In this document: piece after piece, positions 1 to 8,318 of the stretch | Numbering within the stretch: position 1 is the stretch's first letter | How the letters are laid out: each line of letters starts with the position of its first letter | Translations under genes and position numbers: made by a program | Notes under the pieces: model-generated | The model's input: only the letters and a program-made list of their open reading frames with translations | What the model was told of the DNA's origin: nothing | Database searches by the model: none | Source: Lysobacteraceae bacterium NML03-0222 | GTDB lineage: Bacteria > Pseudomonadota > Gammaproteobacteria > Xanthomonadales > Xanthomonadaceae | Length of the DNA: 64,000 nucleotides | NCBI GenBank assembly: GCA_002798195.1 | Contig: NWQM01000012.1 | Span: 23,639 to 87,638 of the forward strand | Direction: 5' to 3'

Positions 1-1
1 C

Positions 2-442
2 TGTCGCGCTGCCGCCGGGCGTTTGGCGACGCTTCCGCAAGCGCAGAACTTGCTCACGCCCCTGGGCGCGACGGCAACCGCCCTGTATCGCAAAGACCGC
101 GTGCGCTTTGTGGAGGGCCTTGAGCGGCTGGCCGAATTTCGCCTGACGGAAGATTCCGGCACCCGGCGCGTGGTCGCCACCTGCTGCAACACGCCCCTGT
201 TCATGGAGCTCAAGGGCGCGCACTGGCTGGATATTTACCTGCATCTGTGGCCGGCGGCTTCCCGCCCCAAGCCGCAAATGCGCACCATGACGAGCGACCT
301 GGCTGACGCCTCGGCGCTGCCCGACGACTTGCCCAATCTGCCCAAACAATCGCTTGGGTTTTACGCCAAGCTATTGGGCGCGTGGATAGCCATGGGCTTC
401 AAAAATCCGCCCATTGCCATCAAGGAGAAGCTCCATGTCTGA
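2..442 (+). CDS. GFA/DUF6151-like protein, 5' end outside window
   Basis: The reading frame is open to the left edge, so the gene is probably cut by the window. A TTG at 23 could start a shorter protein but has no convincing ribosome binding site. The visible part contains a VRFVEG stretch and a CCNTPL motif, which resemble the C-terminal half of small zinc-binding GFA/DUF6151 proteins. The N-terminal zinc cysteines expected for that family would lie outside the window. Its last 8 bases overlap the next gene, so the two are probably translated together. No enzymatic role can be assigned from the sequence. Family assignment is by remembered motif similarity only. Confidence 0.55.
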   Translation, partial: CRAAAGRLATLPQAQNLLTPLGATATALYRKDRVRFVEGLERLAEFRLTEDSGTRRVVATCCNTPLFMELKGAHWLDIYLHLWPAASRPKPQMRTMTSDLADASALPDDLPNLPKQSLGFYAKLLGAWIAMGFKNPPIAIKEKLHV

Positions 443-734
443 CGACAAAATCGACATCGAAAATATCAACACGCCGGGCAAAACCGCCCGCGTCGATCGC
501 GCCAAATACCTGGCCATGCGCGAGGCCTTGCTGGCGGTACTGCCGCCCGAGCCGCCGGGCATCACGGTAGCGCAGGCCAAGGCGGCGCTTTTGCCGCAGT
601 TGCCAGAAGCGCTGTTTCCCGGCGGCGCCACGGCGGGCTGGTGGCTGAAAGCGGTTCAGCTTGATCTGGAAGCCAAGGGCATCATCCAGCGCGCGCCGGT
701 AAAGCCCGTGCATTTGTACCGCGCGGGCGTCTAA
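435..734 (+). CDS. DUF6958 family small protein
   Basis: This 99-residue protein starts at the ATG at 435, seven bases after an AAGGAG ribosome binding site at 422-427. The sequence has the pattern NTPGK near the N-terminus, a central FPGGATAGWWLK block and a C-terminal KGIIQR segment, all typical of the uncharacterised DUF6958 family. The predicted fold is a small helical, winged-helix-like domain, but no DNA-binding role is demonstrated. It overlaps the 3' end of the upstream GFA-like gene by 8 bases, which suggests translational coupling. There is no signal peptide or membrane segment, so it is probably cytoplasmic. Confidence 0.7.
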   Translation: MSDDKIDIENINTPGKTARVDRAKYLAMREALLAVLPPEPPGITVAQAKAALLPQLPEALFPGGATAGWWLKAVQLDLEAKGIIQRAPVKPVHLYRAGV

Positions 735-773
735 GCGCTCGCTAGTCTGGGGCGGCTTTGCCGGCGGTTCAGC

Positions 774-1676
774 TCAACGCCAATCAAGCCCGGCCAGCGC
801 TTCGGCTAGGTAATCGACAAAGGCGCGCACGCGCGGTGGGGTGTGGCTGCGGGTGGGCATCACGGCGTAGATGCCGCTGTCAGGCAGGCGGCAGTCGGGC
901 AGCACGCGCTCCAGCCGCCCGGCGCGCAGGTCTTGGTGTACGTGCCAGAGGGAGTGGATGGCGATGCCCTGCCCGGCGATGGCGGCCTGGCGCAGGGCGT
1001 CGCCGTAGTTGCTGGCCAGGCGGCCGTGCACGCGCACGCTTTCTTCTTCGCCTTCGGGGTTGATGATGTGCCAGTAGTGGTGCGGGCGGGGCTGGCTGTG
1101 GTGCAGCAGGCAGTCGTGTTCGGCCAGGTCGGCAATGCGCTGCGGCGCGCCGCGGGTTTTCAGGTAGCCGGGGGCGGCGACGAGCGCGCGGCGGTTGTCG
1201 GCCAGACGACGGGCGATCAGGCTGGAGTCGCTCAGCGCGCCGATGCGGATGGCTAGGTCAAAGCCGTCGCCCGCCAGGTCGATGGGGCGGTCATCCAGAT
1301 GCAGGCAGATGTGCAATTGCGGGTGGGCGGCGAGAAAGCCGGGCAAGAGCGGGTTGAGGTAGTGGCTGCCGAAAGAGGGCGGGGCGGTGAGGCGCAGGGC
1401 GCCGCTGATGCGCTGGCTGTGCTGTTGCAGGCGGCTGGCGAGGGCTTCGAGTTCGGCCACCAGCGGACGGCCTTCTTCGGCCAGCGCCAGCCCTTCCGGG
1501 GTGGGGTGCAGGCGGCGCGTGGTGCGGTGCAGAAGGCGCAGGCCCAGTTCGCTTTCCAGCCGTTGCAGGCGCTGGCTGGCGACGGCGGGGGAGATGTCCA
1601 TGTGCCGCGCGGCGGCGCTGATGGAGCCGCTGTCGAGCACTTGCAGGAACAGGGCGATGTCGCTCAAGCGGTTCAT
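774..1676 (-). CDS. LysR-family transcriptional regulator
   Basis: This is a 300-residue protein with the standard LysR layout. The N-terminal winged helix-turn-helix covers roughly residues 1-60, with the SISAAARHMDISPAVASQRL recognition region. The C-terminal periplasmic-binding-like effector domain runs from about residue 88. It closely resembles regulators of the DsdC/AaeR-like one-gene-neighbour type, which usually act on a divergent target. Here the divergent neighbour is an MFS efflux permease, and a perfect inverted repeat of LysR-box form lies between them (1766-1786). It therefore probably controls that transporter and itself. The effector is unknown. Confidence 0.9.
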   Translation of the reverse strand: MNRLSDIALFLQVLDSGSISAAARHMDISPAVASQRLQRLESELGLRLLHRTTRRLHPTPEGLALAEEGRPLVAELEALASRLQQHSQRISGALRLTAPPSFGSHYLNPLLPGFLAAHPQLHICLHLDDRPIDLAGDGFDLAIRIGALSDSSLIARRLADNRRALVAAPGYLKTRGAPQRIADLAEHDCLLHHSQPRPHHYWHIINPEGEEESVRVHGRLASNYGDALRQAAIAGQGIAIHSLWHVHQDLRAGRLERVLPDCRLPDSGIYAVMPTRSHTPPRVRAFVDYLAEALAGLDWR

Positions 1677-1765
1677 GGCGTTTGCGGCAGGCGGACGGCG
1701 TTTGCCTGATGGCGCGGGTGGTTCGCGGTGGCTGTGGTGGTCATTTTGGCTCCTGTTTCAATTTT

Positions 1766-1786
1766 TTCTTGAAAAAGATTCAAGAA
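1766..1786. promoter_or_regulatory. Inverted repeat, likely LysR operator
   Basis: TTCTTGAA at 1766-1773 and TTCAAGAA at 1779-1786 form a perfect 8-base inverted repeat with a 5-base spacer. The core TGA...TCA fits the T-N11-A pattern of LysR-type boxes. It lies in the only intergenic space between the divergent lysR gene and the MFS gene, about 70-90 bases from each start. Binding by the neighbouring LysR protein is inferred. Confidence 0.6.
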
Positions 1787-1855
1787 TACACCGGTTTATC
1801 TGGGTAATCAAAAAGCGGATAGTGCGCGCTTTTCCACGATAAGAAAAGGATGCCC

Positions 1856-3049
1856 ATGCCGCTTTCTGCCCCTCAACGCCTGCCGCTGGCGGTGTATGCG
1901 CTGACCATTGGCGCGTTCGGCATCGGTACGACCGAGTTCGTGATCATGGGGCTGTTGGTGCAGGTGGCCGCCGAGTTGCAGGTGACGCTGCCGCAGGCGG
2001 GCGGGCTGATTTCCGCTTATGCGCTGGGGGTGTTTTTCGGCGCGCCGCTGCTCACCCTGGCCACGCGGCGCTTGCCGCACAAGGCCACGCTGTTGGGGCT
2101 GATGGTGGTGTTTACCCTGGGCAATCTGGCCTGCGCGCTGGCGCCCAGCTATGGCTGGCTGCTGGCGGCGCGGGTGTTGACGGCGCTGGCGCACGGCAGC
2201 TATTTCGGCGTGGGGTCGGTGGCGGCGGCGCAGCTGGCGCCGCCGGACAGGCAGGCGCAGGCGATTGCCCTGATGTTTACCGGGCTGACGCTGGCCACCT
2301 TGCTGGGCGTGCCCGCCGGAGCCTGGCTGGGTTTGCACTACGGTTGGCGCTCGACCTTTTGGGCGGTAACGGCCATTGGCGCGCTGGCGGCGCTGGTGGT
2401 GCTGGCCTTGGTGCCGCGCAGGCAGGCCGATGCGCCGCCGGGCCGGGTGCGCGATGAGGTGCGCCAAGCGCTGCGCCTGCCGGTGCTGCTGGGGCTGGGC
2501 ATGACGGTATTGGGCTTTGGCGGCCTGTTCGTGGTGCACAGCTATATCCAGCCCATTCTGATGGAGGCGGCCGGATTTGCCGAAAGCGCGGTCGCGCCCA
2601 TCCTGCTGCTGTTCGGCGTGGGCATGGTCATCGGCGGCCTCGCGGGCGGCAAGCTGGCCGATCGCGGCGTGGCGCGCGCGTTGCTGATCAGCCTGCCGGG
2701 GCTGGCCGCCGTGCTGGCCCTGATGACCGCCGCCTTGCCCAGCCGCCCGGCGGCGGCAGGGTTCTCTCTGCTGCTGGGCGCGGCCGCCTTTGCCACCGTG
2801 CCCGCGCTGCAAATGTGGGTGCTGCAACGCGCAGGCCGGGCGCAAAGCCTGGCCTCCAGCCTCAACATCGGCGCGTTCAACCTGGGCAATGCCATTGGCG
2901 CGTGGTTGGGCGGCGTGGTCATCGCCCAGGGGCTGGGCCTGCACGTACTGCCGTTGTTCGCTGCTGTCATGCCGCTGCTGGCCACGATTGTGGCCTGGGC
3001 GGCCATCCGGCGCGAGCGCTTGCGCCGACCTGAAAACCTTTCCCATTGA
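1856..3049 (+). CDS. MFS efflux transporter, AraJ/YdhP-like
   Basis: About 397 residues with 12 predicted hydrophobic helices, the usual size for a DHA1-type major facilitator. The first helix contains the IGTTEFVIMGLL motif seen in AraJ/YdhP-like sugar or drug efflux permeases. Helix 2-3 carries a loop with RRLPHK, corresponding to the MFS loop-A signature. An ATG at 1850 also exists, but the AAGG at 1846-1849 is correctly spaced only for the ATG at 1856. It acts in the inner membrane as a proton-driven exporter of unknown substrate. It is divergent from a LysR gene and is probably its target. An aldo/keto reductase follows 19 bases downstream and may be co-transcribed. Confidence 0.88.
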   Translation: MPLSAPQRLPLAVYALTIGAFGIGTTEFVIMGLLVQVAAELQVTLPQAGGLISAYALGVFFGAPLLTLATRRLPHKATLLGLMVVFTLGNLACALAPSYGWLLAARVLTALAHGSYFGVGSVAAAQLAPPDRQAQAIALMFTGLTLATLLGVPAGAWLGLHYGWRSTFWAVTAIGALAALVVLALVPRRQADAPPGRVRDEVRQALRLPVLLGLGMTVLGFGGLFVVHSYIQPILMEAAGFAESAVAPILLLFGVGMVIGGLAGGKLADRGVARALLISLPGLAAVLALMTAALPSRPAAAGFSLLLGAAAFATVPALQMWVLQRAGRAQSLASSLNIGAFNLGNAIGAWLGGVVIAQGLGLHVLPLFAAVMPLLATIVAWAAIRRERLRRPENLSH

Positions 3050-3068
3050 TACCCAAGGAGTCATCCCT

Positions 3069-4112
3069 ATGCAATACCGCTTCCTCGGCCAATCCGGCCT
3101 GAAAGTTTCCGCCTTCGGCTTCGGCGTGGGCACCTTTGGCGGCAAAGGGCCGCTGTTTTCCGCCTGGGGCGATACCGATGCCCAGTCGGCGCGCCGCCTG
3201 CTGGACATTGCCATCGACGCCGGCGTCAACTTCTTCGACACCGCCGACGTCTATTCCGACGGCGAATCCGAGCGCGTGCTGGGCGAAGCCATGCGCGGGC
3301 GGCGCGACCGGCTCATCCTCTCCACCAAAACCGCGCTGCGCCTGGGCGAAGGCGTCAACGACGCCGGCGCGTCCCGCCACCGCCTCTTGCGCGCGGTGGA
3401 CGCCAGCTTGCAGCGCCTGGGCACGGATTACATCGACCTCTTGCAACTGCACGCCTTCGACGCCCGCGCTCCGCTGGAAGAAACCTGGCGCACCCTCGAT
3501 GATCTGGTGCGCGCGGGCAAGCTGCGCTATGTCGGCGTCTCCAACTACGCCGGCTGGCAGTTGATGAAAGCGCTTGGTATCAGCGAACGCCGCGGCTGGG
3601 CGCGGCCGGTGGCGCATCAGGTGTACTACTCGCTGATTGGCCGCGATTACGAATGGGAGCTGATGCCGCTGGCGCTTGACCAAGGCGTGGGCGCAGTGGT
3701 ATGGAGCCCGCTGGGCTGGGGACGGCTGACCGGCAAACTGCACCGCGGCCAGCCCCTGCCTGCAGGCAGCCGCCTGCACCAAACCGCGCAATTTGCCCCG
3801 CCCGTGGCCGACGAACACCTGTGGCGCGTCACCGATGCGCTGGACGCCATCGCCGCCGATACCGGCCGCCCCGTACCGCAAATCGCGTTCAACTGGCTGC
3901 TGCAACGCCCCAGCGTCAGCACCGTGTTGATCGGCGCGCGCAATGAAGCGCAACTCCAGCAAAACCTCGCCGCCGCCGACTGGGCGCTCAGCGCCGAACA
4001 CATGGCGCAACTGGACGCCGCCAGCTTCCGCATGCCGCCCTATCCCTACTACCCCTACTGGAACGGCCAGTTCGCCGAACTCAACCCGCCGCCGGTGGCT
4101 GGAGCCGTTTAG
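3069..4112 (+). CDS. Aldo/keto reductase
   Basis: This 347-residue cytoplasmic NADPH-dependent oxidoreductase belongs to the KAbeta/YajO-like group of aldo/keto reductases. The catalytic tetrad is visible: Asp57 in FFDTAD, Tyr62, Lys87 in LSTK and His128 in LLQLH. The cofactor-binding segment VLIGARN is present near the C-terminus. The start at 3069 follows an AAGGAG at 3055-3060. The upstream MFS gene ends only 19 bases before, so the pair is likely one LysR-controlled operon handling a carbonyl compound. The physiological substrate cannot be told from sequence. Confidence 0.9.
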   Translation: MQYRFLGQSGLKVSAFGFGVGTFGGKGPLFSAWGDTDAQSARRLLDIAIDAGVNFFDTADVYSDGESERVLGEAMRGRRDRLILSTKTALRLGEGVNDAGASRHRLLRAVDASLQRLGTDYIDLLQLHAFDARAPLEETWRTLDDLVRAGKLRYVGVSNYAGWQLMKALGISERRGWARPVAHQVYYSLIGRDYEWELMPLALDQGVGAVVWSPLGWGRLTGKLHRGQPLPAGSRLHQTAQFAPPVADEHLWRVTDALDAIAADTGRPVPQIAFNWLLQRPSVSTVLIGARNEAQLQQNLAAADWALSAEHMAQLDAASFRMPPYPYYPYWNGQFAELNPPPVAGAV

Positions 4113-4125
4113 CCAGTGCGCCAAA

Positions 4126-4146
4126 CTCACGCTCGCTTTGCGTGAG
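4126..4146. other. Hairpin between convergent genes
   Basis: CTCACGC at 4126-4132 pairs with GCGTGAG at 4140-4146 across a 7-base loop. It lies between the converging aldo/keto reductase and marR-like genes. There is no T-run on either side, so a terminator function is uncertain. Confidence 0.35.
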
Positions 4147-4155
4147 CGCCTATGC

Positions 4156-4686
4156 TCACGAGTTCTCTGCTTCCCCCTCCAACACCCGCAGCAGGGCGGC
4201 AAGGCCGGCATCGAGTTGCTGGCGGGCCTCGGGCGGCAGGGCGGCGAGCAGGCGGGCTTCGTTGTCCACGTGGGGGGGGAGGGCGGCTTCGATCAGCGCC
4301 TTGCCGCTGTCGGTCAGCTGCACCAGCAGGCTGCGGGCGTCGTCGGGGTTGGGCAGGCGGCGGATCCAGCCTTGCGCTTCCAGTTGTTTGAGGCGCTGGG
4401 TCATGGTGCCGGAGGTGATCATCAGCGCCGCGAACAGGGCGGTGGGGCTCAGCGTATAGGGCGCGCCGCTGCGGCGCAGGGTGGCGAGCACGTCGAAGCC
4501 GCCGCTGCTGAGGCCATGTTCGGCAAAGACGGTTTCAAGCCGGGGCTGGATCAGCGCGGCGCAGCGCTTGAGGCGGCCGATCAGCGCCATGTCGGCGGTG
4601 GGCAGTTCAGGCAGCTCGCGCTGCCATTGGGCGACGATGGCGTCCACGGCATCGGGCGTTGCTTCGTGATCGGGGTGGGCTTTCAT
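4156..4686 (-). CDS. MarR-family transcriptional regulator
   Basis: This 176-residue protein has the MarR winged helix-turn-helix between about residues 55 and 130. Landmarks are the GLSSGGFDVLATLRRSG region, the TSGTMTQRLKQLEAQGW recognition helix and the wing NPDDARSLLVQLT. MarR proteins act as dimers on palindromes in their own promoter and release on ligand binding. Two matching AAGATAAA palindromes lie in the divergent intergenic region (4719-4740 and 4757-4778). The divergent EamA exporter is the probable regulated partner. The ligand is unknown. Confidence 0.9.
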   Translation of the reverse strand: MKAHPDHEATPDAVDAIVAQWQRELPELPTADMALIGRLKRCAALIQPRLETVFAEHGLSSGGFDVLATLRRSGAPYTLSPTALFAALMITSGTMTQRLKQLEAQGWIRRLPNPDDARSLLVQLTDSGKALIEAALPPHVDNEARLLAALPPEARQQLDAGLAALLRVLEGEAENS

Positions 4687-4718
4687 GGGTGGCTCCTTGG
4701 CGGGCGACAGGCGGTCAT

Positions 4719-4740
4719 TTTATCTTGACTTAAAGATAAA
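4719..4740. promoter_or_regulatory. Palindrome 1, likely MarR operator
   Basis: TTTATCTT at 4719-4726 and AAGATAAA at 4733-4740 form a perfect 8-base inverted repeat with a 6-base spacer. It overlaps the -35 candidate of the EamA gene. Assignment to the adjacent MarR protein is inferred from position and from the second copy 38 bases away. Confidence 0.6.
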
Positions 4741-4753
4741 TGGCGAGCAGAAT
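4725..4753 (+). promoter_or_regulatory. Candidate sigma-70 promoter for the EamA gene
   Basis: TTGACT at 4725-4730 is followed after 17 bases by CAGAAT at 4748-4753. The -35 lies inside palindrome 1 and the expected transcription start falls in palindrome 2, so a MarR dimer at either site would block RNA polymerase. The -10 is weak. Confidence 0.4.
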
Positions 4754-4756
4754 GGA

Positions 4757-4778
4757 TTTGTCTTTAATTGAAGATAAA
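4757..4778. promoter_or_regulatory. Palindrome 2, likely MarR operator
   Basis: TTTGTCTT at 4757-4764 and AAGATAAA at 4771-4778 repeat the first palindrome with one mismatch and the same 6-base spacer. The centres of the two sites are 38 bases apart. Confidence 0.55.
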
Positions 4779-4795
4779 TCGAGCGAGACGCATCC

Positions 4796-5680
4796 ATGAA
4801 TCCGCATTCCACCCGTTATCCCCTGCTGCTGCTGACCACGGCGCTGGCGCCGCTGATCTGGGGCAGCACGTATTTGGTCACCACCGAGTTTCTGCCGCCG
4901 GATCGGCCTTTTTACGCGGCTTTGCTGCGCTGCCTGCCCGCCGGGCTGTTGTTGCTGTTGTGGACACGGCGCTGGCCGCAGCGCGGCGAGTGGCTGCGTT
5001 TGCTGCTGTTGGGCGTGCTCAATATCGGCCTGTTTCAGGCCATGCTGTTTGTGGCCGCCTATCGCCTGCCGGGCGGGCTGGCGGCCATTCTCACTTCGAC
5101 GCAAATCCTGATGGTGTTGGCGCTGTCCTGGCTGTTGGGGCGGCAGCCGCAGCCCAGGGCGGCGTGGTACTGGGCGCTGGCGGGCGTGGCCGGTATTGCG
5201 CTGCTGGTGTATTCGCCGCAGGCGCGGTTCGATGCGCTGGGCATGGTCGCGGCGCTGGCCGGGGCGGCCTCGATGGCGCTGGGGCTGTGGTTTTCCAAGC
5301 GCTGGCAGTCGTCCATGCCGCTGCTGGCTTTTACCGGTTGGCAGCTGGTGGCTGGCGGCCTGTTTCTGCTGCCGTTGGCGCTGTGGCTGGAAGCGCCGCT
5401 GCCGGCGCTGACCCTGCGCCACTGGGGCGGCTACCTGTATTTGTGCCTGGTGGGCGCGGTGCTGGCCTATGCGCTGTTTTTCCGCGGCATCCGCCTGCTG
5501 CCGCCTGCGGTGGTGTCCTCGCTGGGCCTGCTCAGCCCGGTGTGCGCCTTCGCGCTGGGCTGGGTGTTTCTCGACCAGCGCCTGAGCCTGCCCGCGCTGC
5601 TGGGCTTCGGGCTGGTGCTGTGCGCCATCTACGGCGTGCAACGCGCCTTGCAGGGCAACGCTTCCGGGGCCTCTGCATGA
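4796..5680 (+). CDS. EamA/DMT-family exporter
   Basis: This 294-residue inner-membrane protein has ten predicted helices arranged as two EamA repeats. The N-terminal repeat starts with PLIWGSTYLVTTEFLPP, a signature of this family. EamA proteins export metabolites such as amino acids or drugs using the proton gradient. The gene is divergent from a MarR repressor with two shared palindromic operators, which suggests ligand-induced expression. No strong Shine-Dalgarno precedes the ATG at 4796. The transported compound is unknown. Confidence 0.88.
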   Translation: MNPHSTRYPLLLLTTALAPLIWGSTYLVTTEFLPPDRPFYAALLRCLPAGLLLLLWTRRWPQRGEWLRLLLLGVLNIGLFQAMLFVAAYRLPGGLAAILTSTQILMVLALSWLLGRQPQPRAAWYWALAGVAGIALLVYSPQARFDALGMVAALAGAASMALGLWFSKRWQSSMPLLAFTGWQLVAGGLFLLPLALWLEAPLPALTLRHWGGYLYLCLVGAVLAYALFFRGIRLLPPAVVSSLGLLSPVCAFALGWVFLDQRLSLPALLGFGLVLCAIYGVQRALQGNASGASA

Positions 5681-5850
5681 GTTTGATTGAGCTCCTGTAA
5701 GGAGCGTCAGAACGGTAAGTAGGGCGTGGCGGTTGATGCCCCTTTCCCGCAAGCATGAAGTCGTGCTGCCTTGCAGCAGGCGTTTTTGTCACCATATTGC
5801 CGTGAATTGAGTGGCCATCCCGGCTTGCCACAAAATAGCCTGAAACACAG

Positions 5851-6237
5851 ATGAATGAACTGCTTGCCTTTCTGCGCGGGGTGGTGCTGCGCGGCAAGAA
5901 CGCTGTGAAGATGGCGGACGTGCGCCAGGTGCTGGGCGGCAACGGCTTTGATGATGTGCGCACCTGGATACAAAGCGGCAATATCGCGCTGAGAACCGAC
6001 CAGGATGCCAAGGCCACCGCCGCGCGCATTCAGTCGCTTTTGCTTGCGCATTATCGTCGCAATGCGTTTTTGGAAAATAAGCTCGGCCAGGTGTTGACCA
6101 CGGGCAATGGCGATACCCTGCGCAAGATGATGGATTTACTGAGAAGCCCCCATGAACACAGCCGCATTGAACTGGCATCTTTCCCACACCTACCAAACCC
6201 TGCCGCCGCTGTTTTATTCGGCCGTGGCGCCTGCTGA
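5851..6237 (+). pseudogene. DUF1697 protein with internal deletion
   Basis: The first 60 or so residues match the start of DUF1697 proteins: LLAFLRGVVLRGKN, KMADVRQVL and the TWIQSGNIAL motif. The segment NAFLENKLGQVLTTGN near residue 73 looks like the family's C-terminal motif, normally about 130-150 residues in. The middle of the domain is therefore missing. The frame then runs on into the first 86 bases of selO, well past the natural end of the family. I read this as a decaying gene with an in-frame internal deletion and loss of its own stop. Function of DUF1697 is unknown in any case. Confidence 0.55.
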
Positions 6238-7648
6238 TTTTCCCGCGCCGCAAACCGTGCTGTTCAACAGCGCGCTGGCGGCTGAGCTGGGGCTGTTGCC
6301 CGCTGCGGATGCGGCCATTGACCGCCAAGCGGTGACGGAAGTGTTTGCCGGCAACCGCTTTCCCGAAGGCGCCCGGCCGATTGCGCAGGCCTATGCCGGA
6401 CATCAATTCGGGCATTTCACTCGGCTGGGCGATGGCCGCGCCCTGCTGTTGGGCGAGCAGATCACGCCCGATGGGCAGCGCATCGACATCCAGCTCAAGG
6501 GCAGCGGGCCGACGCCGTATTCACGCCGGGGCGATGGCAAAGCGGCGCTGGGGCCGATGCTGCGCGAATACCTCATCAGCGAGGCCATGCACGCGCTGGG
6601 CATCCCGACCACGCGCAGCCTGGCCGTGGTGTCCACGGGCGAGCACATCCGTCGCGAGCGCCTGCTGCCCGGCGCGGTGTTGACCCGTACCGCGCAAAGC
6701 CATATCCGCGTGGGTACCTTTGAATTTGCAGCGGCCAGTGGCGAGATAGCAAATCTGCGCGCGCTGGCCGATTACGCCTTGCAGCGGCATTTCCCCGAAG
6801 TGCTGGTAGAAAAGCCGGCGCATCCCTATCCGGGCCTGCTGCGCGCGGTCATCGCCCGGCAGGCGGCGCTGCTTGCCCGCTGGCAAACCGTCGGCTTCAT
6901 CCACGGCGTGATGAATACCGACAATATGTCCATCCCAGGCCTGACCATCGACTACGGCCCCTGCGCCTTCATGGATGCCTACGACCCGGCTACGGTGTTC
7001 AGCTCCATCGACCGCGACGGCCGCTACCGCTATGAAAACCAGCCGTCGATGGCGCAATGGAATCTGGCGCGACTGGCCGAGGCGCTGCTGCCCTTGCTGG
7101 ATGCGGATGAAAAAACCGCCATCGACATCGCCAACGCAGAGTTGCGGAAATTTGCGCCGCTTTTCAACCAGCATTACCAGCAAGGCATGACGCGCAAACT
7201 CGGCATTTTCGAGCCGCAAGAAACCGATACCGCCTTGCTGGATGACTTGCTGCAACGCATGCAGGCCAAGGCCGCCGATTACACCCATACCTTCGTGCGG
7301 CTGACGCTGGACATGCTTGATGCCGATGGCGCGTATCTCGATGGTACGCACGCCCTGTTTGCCGACCCGGCCTTCACCCAATGGCACACCCGTTGGCAGG
7401 CGCGACTGGCCGAACAAGCGCAGGGCAGGGCGGAGATTGCCGCCCTGATGCAGTCGGCCAACCCGTTTGTCATCCCGCGCAACCACCGCGTGGAAGCAGC
7501 GCTGGCCGCAGCCGAGGCAGGCGATATGCAGCCCTTCAATGCCCTGCTGGCCGCCTTGCAAAAACCGTTTGACTACAGCGCCGAGCGCCACTGGCAACGC
7601 CTGCCCGATGCGCCGACGCCGGGCTACCAGACCTTTTGCGGGACGTGA
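6152..7648 (+). CDS. selO: Protein adenylyltransferase SelO (YdiU)
   Basis: This 498-residue pseudokinase-fold enzyme transfers AMP from ATP onto protein hydroxyl side chains and is linked to redox stress responses. Family landmarks are AYAGHQFGHFTRLGDGRA near residue 85, the Lys-containing IQLKGSGPTPYSR loop, HGVMNTDN and DYGPCAFMD, which contain catalytic and metal-binding residues, and the PFVIPRNH block near the C-terminus. The protein ends in CGT, so the selenocysteine or extra cysteine of some homologues is not encoded here. Length is normal. Its start lies inside the 3' end of the DUF1697 remnant. Expression control is not evident. Confidence 0.93.
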   Translation: MNTAALNWHLSHTYQTLPPLFYSAVAPADFPAPQTVLFNSALAAELGLLPAADAAIDRQAVTEVFAGNRFPEGARPIAQAYAGHQFGHFTRLGDGRALLLGEQITPDGQRIDIQLKGSGPTPYSRRGDGKAALGPMLREYLISEAMHALGIPTTRSLAVVSTGEHIRRERLLPGAVLTRTAQSHIRVGTFEFAAASGEIANLRALADYALQRHFPEVLVEKPAHPYPGLLRAVIARQAALLARWQTVGFIHGVMNTDNMSIPGLTIDYGPCAFMDAYDPATVFSSIDRDGRYRYENQPSMAQWNLARLAEALLPLLDADEKTAIDIANAELRKFAPLFNQHYQQGMTRKLGIFEPQETDTALLDDLLQRMQAKAADYTHTFVRLTLDMLDADGAYLDGTHALFADPAFTQWHTRWQARLAEQAQGRAEIAALMQSANPFVIPRNHRVEAALAAAEAGDMQPFNALLAALQKPFDYSAERHWQRLPDAPTPGYQTFCGT

Positions 7649-7731
7649 GTTGAGCCCGCAGATGGCGCGCCTTGCTCAGTGGGGGGCGTAAAGTCATATC
7701 CAATCACGGTGTATCCGCACCCTTTGTAGGG

Positions 7732-8289
7732 TCATGTGCTTTCTTGCCAATGGCCGAGTGCTTGTTGCAAGGCAATTACTTGCGCCTGTGCCTGCTCCGG
7801 CTGGAAATGAGGCGAATATGGATTCATGAAGCCGTGATGTGTGCCGACTTGTAGCGTGCAATGAGCGCCCGTAGCGGCCAATGCCGGAAAAAGAGCACCG
7901 GGCTGGAAAGTATGCTCGTGTTCAGCCCAGACCAGATGGGTCGGGCATTGGGGGCGCAAACTCAGGGCATCACGAATGCGTGAGCCGTAGTACAGCACGG
8001 CTCGGCTATGTGGATGACAGGCGTTACTGGCGATGGCCTGCCAGGCGCTGCTGGCGCCTACGCTAAAGCCCACGATGAATACGGGCGCTCCAGCCATGGC
8101 CCGGGCAATCTGCTCGGAATATGTCCTTAACCCATGCCGGGCATGGAAGGCGGCGACTGCCGCCTGCTCGCTTTCATGCGGATGTCCTTCTCCCGGCCAA
8201 GGAGAAAGCCAGGTCGCATTTCCCAGTGGTGCCAGCAAGTCCCGCAAACTGGGTTGTAGCCCGTGGATGTCGGTGGCGATGATGAGCAT
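7732..8289 (-). CDS. Dienelactone hydrolase-like alpha/beta hydrolase
   Basis: This is a compact 185-residue alpha/beta hydrolase. The nucleophile elbow reads GFSVGAS, with serine in the position that is cysteine in true dienelactone hydrolases. A His in THHGFMNP near the C-terminus completes the expected triad, with an acidic residue in VWAEHE. DLH-like hydrolases of this size are cytoplasmic and have poorly defined ester or lactone substrates. The gene stands 29 bases from the FMN-reductase gene on the same strand, so they may be one transcript. The exact substrate is unknown. Confidence 0.8.
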   Translation of the reverse strand: MLIIATDIHGLQPSLRDLLAPLGNATWLSPWPGEGHPHESEQAAVAAFHARHGLRTYSEQIARAMAGAPVFIVGFSVGASSAWQAIASNACHPHSRAVLYYGSRIRDALSLRPQCPTHLVWAEHEHTFQPGALFPALAATGAHCTLQVGTHHGFMNPYSPHFQPEQAQAQVIALQQALGHWQEST

Positions 8290-8318
8290 GTATGGCTATG
8301 CGGCAGGGAGGTTTTCTT

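Noticed and set aside
1808..3241. 477-residue minus-strand frame opposite the MFS gene
   Set aside because: Gln/Arg/Ala-rich antisense translation, no motif and covers the lysR-MFS operator region.
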